Assembly (NCBI GenBank): GCA_027405735.1
Contig: JAPEHQ010000002.1
Span: 1-64,000 of the forward strand
Direction of reading: 5' to 3'
DNA from: Mucor racemosus
Taxonomy: Eukaryota; Mucoromycota; Mucoromycetes; Mucorales; Mucoraceae
DNA length: 64,000 bases
Shown: positions 48,701-60,530 of the stretch, in pieces
Position numbering within the stretch: position 1 is the first letter of the stretch
Layout: each line of letters begins with the position of its first letter
Position numbers and translations under genes: made by a program
The notes under the pieces: generated by a model
Seen by the model: the letters and a program-made list of their open reading frames with translations, nothing else
Databases searched by the model: none
Told to the model about the DNA's origin: nothing

Positions 48701-49392
48701 CTCAAAAGCGGCATAAATTTCACTTTACTTGATCGTTGTAAATCTTTTCGAAAATCGTATATAAAAGCATCGTCTAATCCAACAAATGCATATTCAAATC
48801 GAACTGATAAGTTTGCATTTTTGATTGCTTCTTTTAACAACTTGATTGTCATTTCTAAATCTTTTTGTCGTTGATCGTATGTACTGCTGCGTTCACTAAT
48901 GAATAATTTATGCGGACAGATCAATAAAATGCTGTTGTTGATAAACATGAACGCCTACCCTTGACTCATTGATAACGATGTAACATTATAACCTTTTTCA
49001 AATAAATTAGTGCACAAGAATATTCCTGTCCTTACAAAATGAATAGTTTACCTTGAAGCGCGAGATCTATCAACCGTTTTCTTTCTACAATCGAAGCTTC
49101 ATTATTTTCAGGTGTGATACAGTTATTAATATTCCATGAACGTCTAATTTGAATTAATCTATTGTAAACCACTAAAAAGTTATCGAAAGAAACTTACTCT
49201 TGATCAGAATCTAGCAATAAAGATTAAATATACAAGACAACAATAATCAGAAAATTAAACATTTTTACCATTCAACATTAATTTGAAGTCTTCATCACTA
49301 GGACTCACTATTACTTGCTGGCTCTTGAATTTATCAATTGGGACCTGTGGTTTAACCAAACAGACAATGGCATTAACAGGACAAATTTCCAT
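45774..49392 (-). CDS. Coiled-coil protein with acidic and Lys-rich tail, 993 aa; possibly HDA2/3-like
   Basis: Thirteen exons, high to low: 49392-49269, 49210-49198, 49158-49052, 49025-48959, 48931-48729, 48665-48435, 48359-48232, 48172-48005, 47944-47749, 47691-47171, 47111-47025, 46970-46197, 46136-45774; total 2982 nt, in frame. Start MEICPVNAIV. Residues 1-350 are globular (LLICPHKLFI, FEYAFVGLDDAFIYDF, LPFVLSIKITHL, SNEHVLTNLLSHCMCGHEKL); about 360-660 is a long coiled coil with LE(H/K)(T/A)LKESDQ repeats; then an EEEEVEVEEVEEEEEE stretch and a Lys/Pro-rich C-terminus. An N-terminal helicase-like fold followed by a coiled coil is the layout of class II HDAC complex subunits 2/3, but no diagnostic motif is certain. 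Introns 2-4 are only 39, 26 and 27 nt, so exons near 48930-49200 are the weakest part; a 57-nt intron (47692-47748) has no stop and could be retained. Confidence 0.8.
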
Positions 49393-50383
49393 AATATTTC
49401 TTGAAATAGTGAAAGAGCTGTATTTACGAAAAAAAAAAATTGTTTGGATTGCCTTTCCCAAAAGTAACAAGAATCAGGTTAATTTAAGGGACCGCGCAAT
49501 TTGCGCTTTCTGTCTTTGGTACCACTACCTCTTTCTTGAATTGAAAACAGCGATGATACGTTGCTTTTATGTGTGGTTTATAGTAAAATAAACTTTAAAA
49601 TAAAGTCTCATTACATTAGTTGTAAAATTAATGGAATTAAACAGCTCCAAATCTCAGGACTGGCGACGATTTTCATGTAAATAAAACATTAAAAAGTTTT
49701 TGCTACTTGAAATTTCTAGTTTATATCCCATTTTTTTATTTTATCATATGCACCCGGCCCAGGGCTTTATAACCGTATTTTTTATATTGGAAGTTTAATA
49801 GTATTTGTTGGGTTAATAGATAAAAAAACGCTTTCTTGTATATTTTTATTTCAAAATTTCATCCTTGCTACTTGCTCAATAGTTGTAATAGACTTGCAAT
49901 ACAGACCCTTACATGTTATATGCGATATTTCTCTATCCATATTACAGATCAGTATATAAATAACACTTTCTCTGATGGTTTTTGATGATTTTATAATGCA
50001 AGTAGCAAATTTACTTTTGTCAGCAAAAATGTGATGATCTCTTGTTTCCTTTCTTGACTCATTTACTACAATGAAGCTATGTAAATGAAAACCTATCAAA
50101 GACACTCTTTAGTGATATATGTAGATTTAGACTAACCAATTCCTATTGCATTGAATGTCTATGCACAGACAAAAACTTGTGTATTCTCATGGTTATCAAT
50201 TTTCCAAAATAAACAATTGCTGTTTATCAGTCTTAAGAATTGAGCACACGCATATTTTTTATTATATTATTTTAAATACATAGGTTGATCGATACTCTTT
50301 GTGATGTATTATATCCGACTTGATAGTAATTTTCTCATTGTTGTAATCTCTGTAGGTTGTTTCGGCTACTAATTTTATGATTT
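49393..50383. other. Intergenic, promoter side of the coiled-coil gene
   Basis: 991 bp between the start of the coiled-coil gene and the 3' end of the telobox gene, both on the minus strand. It should contain the coiled-coil gene promoter and the telobox gene 3' end. No further gene is supported; the 49851-50105 minus-strand frame has no recognisable features. Confidence 0.6.
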
Positions 50384-52491
50384 TCAAGGTATGGGATTCT
50401 CAGCATAATAGAAACCACCCAAAGGTAAATTTGCTTTTTTACGTCTTATAATTTCGTTCCTAGCTTTGTCTTTTAATTGCGCCTGTGTGTGGTCTCCTAA
50501 TCTTGATTTATAGTCCTCCAAAATTTTTACCCACCATCTCTTCTTAAATTGCTTTAAACCGTCTTCTAACGCTTGAACTTCATCAGGTGTCCAGAACAAT
50601 GCCTTTTCTCGAGTTTTTGGTATCTTTCTTCTTTTTTGTGTCTTCTGATCATGATAGTATCCATCAGGTATGGGTTCCTCATTGTCTTCACTACCAGGTG
50701 ATGGACTTGCAGGACGTTTTCTATTTTTTATTGTGCTGCTTCTGCTGCTATTTTCATCTTGATTATTTGAGATATTAGAGTTGCCGTTCCTTGATGAGCT
50801 ACTAGGAAGTCGTCGATTACTGTGAGCAGTCGATGATACACTTAGGGAGCGACTACTCTGAGGCAATGTTTGAGGTTCATTAGCAGGTGTTTGATTCTCT
50901 TCATCATCATCTTCAAGGCCTGGAACTATCAAATATTTATTTTTTGGAAGTTCATTGTCTATAAAAAAGAAGAGGATTGAGGAATTTGCGCTTAATCTAA
51001 CGATTGATGCGTACCTGAAAAATCTGCTTCTTCAGCCGTTAAAACATGCGCATTTGGTTGTTCATCCACAATACGACGTTTAGCTTTAGTTTTTACTGAT
51101 TGAATCGATTTGATTGTCTCGGTTTCATTATCACTTTTGTCATTTGCTAATTCGTCTTCCTCACTATCTGTATTCAATTGAACATCGACATTAAAGATAT
51201 CTTCATCAGCAGCAGAATGAAACGATTCTTTATCGCTACTTTTATCGTTATCGTCTGAACCTGCGTTATTAGATTTTTCGTTATTGTATACTATAACACC
51301 GTTATTATCTGAATTTTCAGCATTAGCTTCATCGTTATCGTATACTTCAACGCTGTCTTCATCTGGTTTTTCACTATCACTATCACTGTTTTCCTCTGAT
51401 TGTTCGCTATCGCTATTTTCCTCTGGTTGTTCGCTATCACTATTTTCCTCTGATTGTTCATCATCATCAATTGCTTCGTCGTTATAACGCTTTTCTTCTA
51501 ATTCTTCCTCCTTATGAAAAGCATCAGTAGCAACACTAGTTTTGAAAAGGTTTCCTACTAGCTCTCTCAATTCTTCGATACTGGTAGGGTATACTTCAGA
51601 TCCTTCACGATATTCGCTACCAATACGTTCCTAGATCTAATGGTTATATAGACTAGTTAAGCATATGTAGATTTGAAAGCGTTACCATTCTGTATTCAAT
51701 AAAGCTACGTAAAAATGTATTAACTAATGCTCTACCGCCAAATCTGATACTACCAAGGTCCTTAAGTGAGACGGAGCGAAACTATAGTAAAGTTTATGAA
51801 TATGCATTCTAAGACTTTGTTTATATACGTACAAATCTTAAGATAGCCTCAACTGCATTCATTATTTGATCTTCTCCCTTCTTACTGCCTAAGAAATAAT
51901 AGCTTTTACGTAATTTTGGAAAGCATTGATTTATGAGTTGTCGTCTTTCTGTATCTAGAAGTTTTAGTCTTTCTGTATCGGTAAGTTGTCGTCTTTCTGC
52001 ATCTGCTTTTGCTTTTACATCATTAAATTGTACTCTCAAACGGAATAAACGCATTGCCAAATATAACGATATTTCTTCTCCTGTGAATTCATCAAAATAG
52101 GGCAAGATGCTTCTAAAGTATGTATTGACACATGTATCAAATTCTTTTTCTTCTCGTAAAACATTATATGCAAATGTAGCCAAGTTAATCCTTTCGATTT
52201 GAAATCTCATATCCTTCTCATCCACATCAGTGTTTTCTGCAATTTTAATGGTCTCTATTAAAGTATTCGCATCCATAAATAGGGCGTTGTGGTATAATGG
52301 GCGTTTAGCACCTATGTTTCGCATTATAAGCTTTGTCTGTAGTAGAGGTCAATTTTTAAGTTACCTAGCAATTCTTTGTATTTTTTATCAAGAATATCAT
52401 AATGAGAATTGTATTTGATTAAATTTACAAGTTCTATAGCCTTGACATCACAACTTTCCAATCCTCTCTTTGAAGGTTCGGTTGTTCCCAT
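50384..52491 (-). CDS. TRF/Taz1/Tbf1-like telobox DNA-binding protein, 630 aa
   Basis: Nuclear protein expected to bind telomeric or TTAGGG-like DNA as a dimer. Five exons, high to low: 52491-52365, 52311-51833, 51781-51686, 51630-51015, 50958-50384; total 1893 nt, in frame, GT-AG introns of 49-57 nt. Residues about 40-240 are helical and resemble a TRF homology/dimerisation domain (FRSILPYFDEFTGEEISLYL, AMRLFRLRVQF, LGSIRFGGRALVNTFLRSFI). A Glu/Ser/Asp-rich segment with ENSDSEQ(P/S)EE repeats follows (about 265-420), then a Ser-rich linker and a basic NKRKRP-type patch. The C-terminal Myb/telobox is at about 561-615: FWTPDEVQALEDGLKQF, WWVKILEDY, and LKDKARN (601-607), the telobox core form found in Taz1 and Tbf1. 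Which of the two roles applies (telomere capping or transcription/insulation) cannot be told from sequence. Confidence 0.85.
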
Positions 52492-53280
52492 TTATCAAGT
52501 TTTTTGATTGATCAATTGTTTGATTGATTGATTGAACACGATAAACATCTGTTTTCGTACTGTTTTATTCAGTAAAAATTTTGGGACTTGGAAATTGGCA
52601 GGTTGAGATATTGTTCGGATTGAAAAAAACCATGATTGTTTTGCATCGTAGTGGTATTTTTTAAAGAGTTTTTGCAAATTAAAAAACACATGTTTTAGAG
52701 TATAAAATAAATGCAAAATGATTGCCAGATGCTATTATTTTACATGGTATTTTTTTTTTTTTTTTTTTTTTTGGCAATTTATTTGTAAACAATTAACGTT
52801 TCGTAAGGAATATGGAAATTTCATTCTTTCTCATATTGATTGTTGTGGTCAAATTGATGAAAAATACATCCAGGTTTCTTTTCATAAAAACTAATAGATT
52901 CTACCTATTGCCTGATTTTAAATTACTGTTCCAAATATTTATTTGGAGCTTTGGGTTCTTTTTTAAAGTCTAAAGCAAGTGTAACATTTGCAAGAATATA
53001 AAGGAATATGAAAGAATAAATCGATAAAAAAAATATGTCTCAATATAAATGATTTTTAATGAAATAAGGCACCAAGAATTAAAGACTAATTTAAATGATT
53101 TCCCAATATGTTTTCTATTTTCAAACTTGATATTGTAGCATGGACAACTGACACATTTAGTTATCTACCATTCTGAGAACAAAAAAAAGTGCCCAAAATC
53201 CGCGTATTTTCTAATGAAAAAAGAGAGGGTGTTGGTCCTACTCTGTTCTTCTTCTTTCTATTGTTTTTATATTGATAATA
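52492..53280. promoter_or_regulatory. Divergent intergenic region between telobox gene and SEC24
   Basis: 789 bp separating two divergent genes, so it must hold both promoters. Contains a T-run of about 22 bases at 52751-52772 and no extra gene; the minus-strand frame at 52495-52716 has no recognisable features. No specific binding site is asserted. Confidence 0.5.
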
Positions 53281-56270
53281 ATGAACAATAATCCACCTTA
53301 TAATGGTACACCACAGTATCAAAATCAACAAGCCCATGTGGTTTCTCCTTTAGGCACACCTCAACAGCAAGCTTCTCCTTCTCCTCAGTTTGAAGCTAGA
53401 AGACAAAAGAGACATTATCCTCGTATTCAATCACAAGATGTCCCTACTGCTAATTACCCGCAACAACAGCCACAATCTAGAACCGCTTCTCCATATCAAC
53501 AACAACAACAACACCAACAATACCAACATCAACAGCCTCAACAATTTCAACAACCTCAGCAGTTCCACCAACCACAAGCTTACCAACAACCTGCTTATGC
53601 TTCTCCTACACCTCCTCCTCTTCAACCTAATGGATACACTAGTGGCTATGATCAAACCTTGAATGGTATGGCCAACATGTCATTGAATCAACAGTCATCA
53701 AGACAAGATGTATCTCTTGTCGGACAACCTGCCCTGATTGAAGATTTACAACATGAAACAAATACACCCGAGATTCCTCCTAATGTAAATCAATGATTTA
53801 AATAGTAACCATATCAACTTTCTTGGCAACTAATGTAATATTTCTTGAATTAATAGTTTACAGCAACTGGCTCATCCAATGCTCAAGTCAATGGTTGTTT
53901 TAATCATTCTACTGTCAATGCATTTCCATATAATAATGCACTTTTGAAAAAATCCAAGCTATCATTAGGTTTAGTTTTACAACCTTATCTTAGTAACAAA
54001 GTAGAAAAGGTAAGATTATTCAATTAGCAAAGAATCTCAACTCATATTCTGATTTTCAGACGGAGGTCCCCGTTGTTCCTGATACTGTTGTTACACGTTG
54101 TTCTCGTTGTAAGACATATATTAATCCATTTGTTCAATTTACGGCCGGTGCTTTACAATGGAAATGTAACATGTGTGATATGGAAAATGATGTACCTCAA
54201 GCATTTGATTGGGATGTTATTAGTCAACAACATGCTGATCGCTATAGTCGACCTGAACTTAATTATGGATGTGTGGATTTTATCGCCCCTGCTGAATACA
54301 CTATTCGTCCACCTCAACCACCTGTATACGTGTTTGTCTTAGATACGTCTTATCAGGCAGTCCAAACAGGTATGCTGGCTGTCGTGGCTGATGCAATTCA
54401 TGCTTCACTGGATAAAATTCCCAATGAAGATGGTCGTACCAAGGTAGCTTTCATTACAGCTGATAATGCTGTAGGTTTTCATACCTTGACAGGTAATGAG
54501 CCCGAGATTTTGGTTGTGGGTGATTTGACAGACATGTATTTACCTCGTTCTTCATCGGAACTGATGGTTAATTTGGTCGAGAGTAGAACTGCTGTCGATG
54601 ATTTATTACAAAAAATGAAGACCATGTACACAAATACACACACGCCAGCTAATTGTCTAGGTGCTGCATTGCAAGCCGCTCGTAAATTATTGGTAAGTTG
54701 TAGTGTAAAAATGTAGAGGTGTTGAAAATTTATAAAAAATTAGTCTCCTACAGGTGGTAAAATTGTGTGTTTCCAAGCTAGTATACCTAATGTTGGTGAT
54801 GGTACAATCAAGACAAAACCAGATATTGGAAATAAATCTATCTTGGATTTACCTCTCATGTCTGCTTCTGTTCCCTTTTATAAGAATTTTGCTGCAGAGT
54901 GTACAAAATCACAAGTTTGTGCTGATATGTTTATTTTGGGCGATGCTGTTGATGTGGCAACATTGAATATAATTCCTCGCTTTACTGGTGGACAAACACA
55001 TGTTTTCCCCGGATTTAATGCTGCTGCTAAACCTGCTGAATGCTTACGTCTTAAAGAAGAGGTAATTTCACTTTTGTCTGAACAAATTGGTTTGGAGGCT
55101 GTCATGCGTACTCGTTGTTCTCAGGGCATCGTCTGTCATGCCTTCTTTGGTAACTGTACAACTCGTATTCCTGATATCATGGCATTACCTAACGTTCCCC
55201 GGGATCAATCTTATTGTGTTGAATTGGCTATTGAGGAAGAGATCAAAACCCAATTTGTGCATTTCCAAACAGCTTTGTTGTATACCACTTGTTTCGGTGA
55301 ACGTCGTATTCGTGTCATGAACTTGTGTCTTCCTGTAACTAAGAGTATTTCTGAATTGTTTGCTTCAGTGGATCAAGTGGCTATGGCAAGGCTTCTTTGT
55401 CATCAAGGTATGTTTTATGTATAGCAATGTTTTAATCTTATTAATCCTCATCATGCATGTGCTTTTTTCTATTCTCCAGCTATTGATAAGGGAGCTAATG
55501 GTAAATTGCGTGATGGTAGAGATCATTTATCTAAGCAAACAGTTGACATATGTGCTGCTTATGGTAAGGAAGTAATGGGCATTAGTGCTGCTAATGCACA
55601 ATTGAGTGTTTGTCGCCCAATGAGTCTTTTACCTCTTTTGGTTCTGGGCATTTTGAAATCCCCTGCTTTCCAGGATACACCTATTCCTGCTGATGTGCGA
55701 TCTCAATCAGCCATATTGCTTCGTACATTACCTACAACAACCTGGTTACATTTTGTGCATCCCAATTTTTATTCACTTCATAATATGCCTCAATTAGCGG
55801 GCACCTTAGACGCCACTACTGGTCAATGCATCATGCCACCTCTAATTCATTTATCCAGTGAAAAGATAGAAGCTCATGGTTGTTATTTGTTAGAAGATGG
55901 ACAAAGTATTTATATTTGGATTGGAAAGCAAGCTGTACCTCAACTTTGTAAAGATCTATTAGGTGTATCATCTATTAATGAAGTGACATCTGGACAGGTT
56001 CCTATGTTGCCAAATGTTAAATCACCCATTTCAGAAAGACTTGGAAAGATGGTTAAGCATTTACAAACTGATCGCCAAGTAACTTATTACCCTACAATTT
56101 ATATCATCAGAGAAGATGGTGATCCAATGCTTCGTAGTCGATTCTTGAGTCATCTTATAGAAGATCGTCAACCCACAGGTCCAACAACAGCTGGTTCAAA
56201 TCAACAAAATGTAAGCTCTGGTATGAGTTACTTCCAGTGGTTAGGTTATATTAGATCAAAATGTCAATAA
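53281..56270 (+). CDS. SEC24: COPII coat subunit Sec24, 914 aa
   Basis: Cargo-selecting subunit of the COPII inner coat, working with Sec23 and Sar1 at ER exit sites. Exons: 53281-53784, 53857-54009, 54060-54692, 54744-55407, 55480-56270; total 2745 nt, in frame, GT-AG introns of 50-73 nt. Order of domains: Pro/Gln-rich disordered N-terminus (1-165, many QQ runs), zinc finger with Cys 233/236/255/258 (CSRC...CNMC), trunk domain from about 285 (PPVYVFVLDTSYQAV, VAFITADNAVGFH, GGKIVCFQASIPNVG), beta-sandwich and helical domains (CFGERRIRVMNLCLPV), and a C-terminal gelsolin-like domain near 780-890 (GCYLLEDGQSIYIWIGKQA, DPMLRSRFLSHLIED). The ATG is at MNNNPPYNG; a near-cognate TTG nine bases upstream was not used. 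The order and size match yeast Sec24 well. Confidence 0.96.
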
Positions 56271-56660
56271 AAAAAGAAATAAAGTAGTATTCATACATCA
56301 TAGTAATAATAATAATAATTAATAAAGCGAGATCATTATCTTAGAATATTAATGTACAATAATTAGCTGAAATGTCAAAAGCAGATGGCATCTTGATTCA
56401 ACGCAATCTGTCGAATGTGATCAATTTACATGTTCCGTAGGCCTATTGTTGTTAATGTGTATAGTTACCGGGGTTACTAAATCATTTCATCACGAGTGAT
56501 CTAAATGTAAAAAAGTAATGATCAATTCCTTGTCTTGCCTGGATCTGCTAAATCATTTCTATAAAGTTATCACACATTACAAACAACAAAATGAGAGAAT
56601 CTAAAAAAAAAAAAAAAAGCTTCTTAAACGTCTCACGTAAAGCGTCGTTCAGAAAAAATA
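56271..56660. other. SEC24 3' region
   Basis: Contains ATAATAATAATAAT followed by AATAAAG about 45-60 bp after the SEC24 stop, a plausible polyadenylation region, then unremarkable AT-rich sequence and the T-run terminator of the minus-strand tRNA (A-run at 56653-56658). Confidence 0.5.
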
Positions 56661-56733
56661 AGCCCAACGGGGGGGTCGAACCCCCAACCTTGAGATTAAG
56701 AGTCTCACGCTCTACCGATTGAGCTAGCTAGGC
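56661..56733 (-). tRNA. tRNA-Lys(CTT)
   Basis: On the minus strand: acceptor GCCTAGC/GTTGGGC (two G-U pairs), D arm AGCTCAATCGGTAGAGC, anticodon stem TGAGA/TCTCA around CTCTTAA (anticodon CTT), T arm GGGGG/CCCCC with TTCGA loop, then TTATTTTTT as terminator. No intron. Confidence 0.95.
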
Positions 56734-56779
56734 TTTTTGATATTATTACATTCTGTAATATTAATATAAGCAAAAGGTA

Positions 56780-57430
56780 AACAAATTCGATCCGCGACAC
56801 TGCAATTACGGCGCGTATTCCGGCGCGTATTCCCTCTCTTTCTCTGCAGTTAACACGTCCATATTTATTTTTCATTGGTAGAGTAAATGCTGTAAGCAAT
56901 GAAAAAATAATGAAATATTTGCTTACCTCTGGATAAATGTTAAAAAATTAGATTTTGTCTGAAATTCCAAAATACCTGTTTACTTTTTTTTTGAATCCAG
57001 TTGTACCATCTTATATTTTCCAAGTAAAACCCTGTTATGAGACTAATGTTGTATAAAATTTCTATACCTGCATCTCACAGCTGCTTGATATATTTGAACT
57101 GCGCGTCCGGACTGTCCGGTGATTTTTTCTAAAAATTTACAGCTTAGAAATATTATTAGGTGGCCGCGCACGGAGATTGTTCGGCAATTTTTTTTTGGAA
57201 GTGACTACTGGCAAAAATGTGGATCACGTATTTAATTTATAATAAAAAACGCTTTTTTTAAAACAGCACTCAGGGATTTATAAAATGAGCCAAAAAAAAT
57301 TTCTGGATCTGATTTTTTAATTTGAGCTGAAAAAAAGGAAGTATGATATACTGTAGTAGTTCTACTTTTGATTGTAATTCTTACACCATTTTATTTGGTT
57401 GTCCTCATTTTAGTAAAATGAGGGGTAAAA
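56780..57430 (+). repeat. Dispersed repeat family E2, copy 2
   Basis: Inverted counterpart of 25975-26830, with GTAAATGCTGTAAGCAATG, CCTGCATCTCACAGCTGCTTG, GTCCGGACTGTCCGGTGA, TTTATAAAATGAGCC and ACACCATTTTATTTGGTTGTC in the same order. Non-coding. The GC-richer GGCGCGTATTCC pair near 56812-56832 resembles the TGCGTATTACC motif of family E1, so E1 and E2 may be parts of one larger element. Confidence 0.6.
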
Positions 57431-57814
57431 AGCGATAAAAAATACCGTTAAAATATGGATAATGCGCAATAAAATGGTTATTGTTGCATCTGTGCTGAAC
57501 TAGGATACTATTTCCCCACATAAGAAATTAAATGTTATCTCACATAAAACCATGCTCTAATATTTCAATAGAGATAACATGAATTTAACAGTAAATACAG
57601 AAAGTATTAGTAATTTAACATATAAATAAAATAGACCGAATCATAAACAAAGCAAATTGATTCATAAAATAAGCTGAAGAAACACATAGATCAAAGTAAG
57701 GATTGCTCTATGCGGATCATTAACAAATATGCCAAAAACGGGCATTAAAAGACCGCCTTGATTATGTAAATCAAGAAGCTCAATATAAACTTTAAAATCA
57801 CAAACAAACTAATT

Positions 57815-58625
57815 GATTTACCAAAAAGAATAAACATATGGATATTGCATGAAGACAATGGAATCATGCTTCAATCATTTAATAAGTAGCATGATGATAT
57901 ATGTATGGAATGCAGCATTGTCTGATTCGCATGTTAAACATCACGGTTTGACAGAAGTCCTAAGTTGGTAATTCGGTTATTCCTAATTCTGATAGATCAC
58001 TGACAGTTACGGTGCAACTCCCAGATATAACAAAAGCACAACTAATATAAATAGAGTAGAAATATAGACCTATTGCACACTATCCATTTTTTGAATAAAG
58101 AAGGATTTAAACTGTATCTTTTTTCAAAGCTTTTATTCTACATTTTACTGCAGCATCCACAGATCTGGGTGCATTCCTTGGTTAAGATTACGACACAGTT
58201 TGATATGTTAAGTTCTACATTGCTGTGTAGTATGATATGAAGCTCCGTGTATGCAGGAATATGGTGATGTGAACTACTGGCAGTCTTTCACACATCAAAT
58301 TGAATTAGTAATGAATAACATGAATCTGGTGTGAGAACCAAGATCATGAAATATAGAAACTTAACTATAATTTAAAATCACAAACAACAATTATAGATAA
58401 TTGTATAACCTGAATTAGTAATTGCTGATCCCTTTTCCCATCAGCTTTAAGACCAAGAAGATCAAATTACTGCATTAGTAATTTGAATTAGACATTTAAT
58501 ATAAATACCACAACGATCCATCGAGTAGATGAATGGTTGCTTTACTTTATACCTTTAATAAACTTAGAAGAGTTATAATTGTATTTCCCATCGCTTTTTT
58601 ATAATTACGTTTTTGTAGCATATGG
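57815..58625 (+). repeat. LTR-like repeat family C
   Basis: 5' portion 57825-58005 matches 62725-62895 (CATATGGATATTG, ATCATGCTTC, TAGCATGATGATA, CATCA(C/T)GGTTTG). The 3' portion 58360-58625 matches 26870-27135 and has TATAAATACC, AATAAA and a TTTTTGTAGCA end. Together they look like one old solo LTR of about 0.8 kb; a target duplication was not found. Confidence 0.45.
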
Positions 58626-60280
58626 AACTAGTGTGTGTCACCTAGATTTGATTGGATATATGTATATATATAAATAGACTCATTTAAACAGGTCATATAA
58701 TTAGAGAATGTGAATATAAAAGAAGATGGTTCGATCTTATAATAAAGTCCTTTAGTTTTGGTGTGCTCTTTCATTTTATAACAGTTTTCCTTTATTTTTA
58801 TTAAATGATTTAGTACATATTTTAGCTTTGAGATTGATATAATCTTCTGGCGTAACAGTTGTATCCACTGAATATGATGGCTAAAAAGATGAAAAGATGC
58901 ACATGGTGTAATGATCTGTAACTCGGACTAACAACAAAGGTGGATAATATGCTTATAGATATTATTCTTGTTATTATAAATTGGTGATCACTGGATTGAT
59001 GAAGGTTGGTGTTTTTATTTGTAAAATTAGATATTTATTAGTGAATAAATAAAAGTAAAAGGAGTGTAACAAGACAGATAAATCTACAAGGGATCATGTA
59101 ATGATTTCCTTGTAGTATTTATACAAGGAATGAGGAGGCAAGGTTTTGCATGAATTAAACTGAAATGTTTGACTCATTACACGTACTCATATAAAAAAAA
59201 GAAAAGAATACCAGCTTGATAGTCTGATATGCCTTATAAAATGGTGAATATATCCTTGAAATATGAAAAAAAGAGAGAAACAACGCACGTAGAAAAGGAT
59301 TTTCAAGGCTTTGCATTATTTAGCGCAATTAAACCCCTGCTAAATTGCTCATTTCAGCCAATGTAAAAGTAGCATTACAGCACATGAGCCATAAACTAAA
59401 CGAAATAAGCAGTATCTGTTATCATAGAAACATACATTTTCTTACCAGAAAAGCCGTCTGTCATATCATACTATACATTTATTAAAAAATTGAAAAAGCG
59501 ATCCCGTAGAGCGACGCCGTAATTGAGCATAGCAAGATTGAACGACTAAGTCTCTTATACAATGGTATATCTAAGTTTTAAATAAAAATGAGGCGTTTTT
59601 GTTCAACTTTTCTTATATCTAGACATATACGGTCTGAAAATTCAGACTTTGTAGCGGACATTTTCTGGGCTCATTTTATCCTTACCAACCCTCATGATTT
59701 ACATCAAAAAACAGAAAAATCAATTTTTGATACCAAAATCAACGTTTAAATATACTAAATTATGAGAGAAAATTGTAGCCATAGTTAATACGCATTTTAT
59801 AAAAGCTTAATATTAAATGGTAAGTAATGAAACTTTGTACTTTTGGCCCAAAAAACGGAATTTTGGTTAAAGGATTTTCATGTAATATTTTGCAATGAAA
59901 ATGTTTGATATTTTTTATTGAGCAAATAGAGCGCTTAATTTTGCATATGTGCATATTTTTCTTTTCATAATTGGTAGTATAATTAATTCTACATTTGCAA
60001 AACCAAAAAAAAAAAAAATTAAAAAATGTCAAAATTGATGATCTGGACAAGAATAATTTTCGAAATTAATATTCCGCTTATAAGCCTTGTGAGTCTTAAA
60101 AATAAGAAATTTTATAATACTTGAGAATGTTTTTAAGAATTTACAATGTTGTACCCACTTGATTCAAGCTTCTTACTGCAAATCTTTATGCATTTCAATA
60201 TTGTGCGGTAGTTTATTTGATGATAATATAGTCTTACTTTATAGTTAATACACTAGAGGTAATTTACATTAATTTTTAGT
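58626..60280. other. Gene-free interval
   Basis: About 1.65 kb of AT-rich sequence. I see no gene, RNA gene or recognisable repeat; the 96-codon minus-strand frame at 59760-60050 is low-complexity and unsupported. Confidence 0.55.
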
Positions 60281-60530
60281 CTTATCTCTCCAATATCATA
60301 AACATAAACATAAACGTAAACATGGCCATCACTGGAACCTATTGCCACCTTTTACCCTCTTTGTCCCAAGCCAATTTATTCAATGCTTCACTAGAACCAA
60401 CTTAAATACTTGCAAATCGTTCCTCGGTATTTGCATTTAAATTCCATAAATTAAATCGACTGATTTTATCTACAGTAGTATCAAACATCTCATCAGCCCG
60501 CCTTATGATAAATGTCAATCTAAAATCAGA
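60280..60530 (-). pseudogene. Decayed C-terminal fragment of a dynein intermediate chain (WD40)
   Basis: Minus-strand translation gives TVDKISRFNLWNLNANTEE, then (after a stop) VGSSEALNKLAWDKEGKR, then in another frame VAIGSSDGHVYVY...YDIGE. This follows the last WD repeats of cytoplasmic dynein 1 intermediate chains, whose family pattern is RLDLWNLN.DTE, .ALN+..W...G+.IA.GDS.G.I.IYDVGE. A stop and a frameshift break it, and a GTTTAT triplication expands the VY pair. A TTTTAG just upstream (near 60521) could be an old intron acceptor, which would favour a DNA-level duplicate over a processed copy. No upstream exons were recognised. Confidence 0.6.

Noticed and set aside
51284..51487. 67-codon Ser-rich plus-strand frame
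   Set aside because: Antisense of the acidic repeat segment in the telobox gene.
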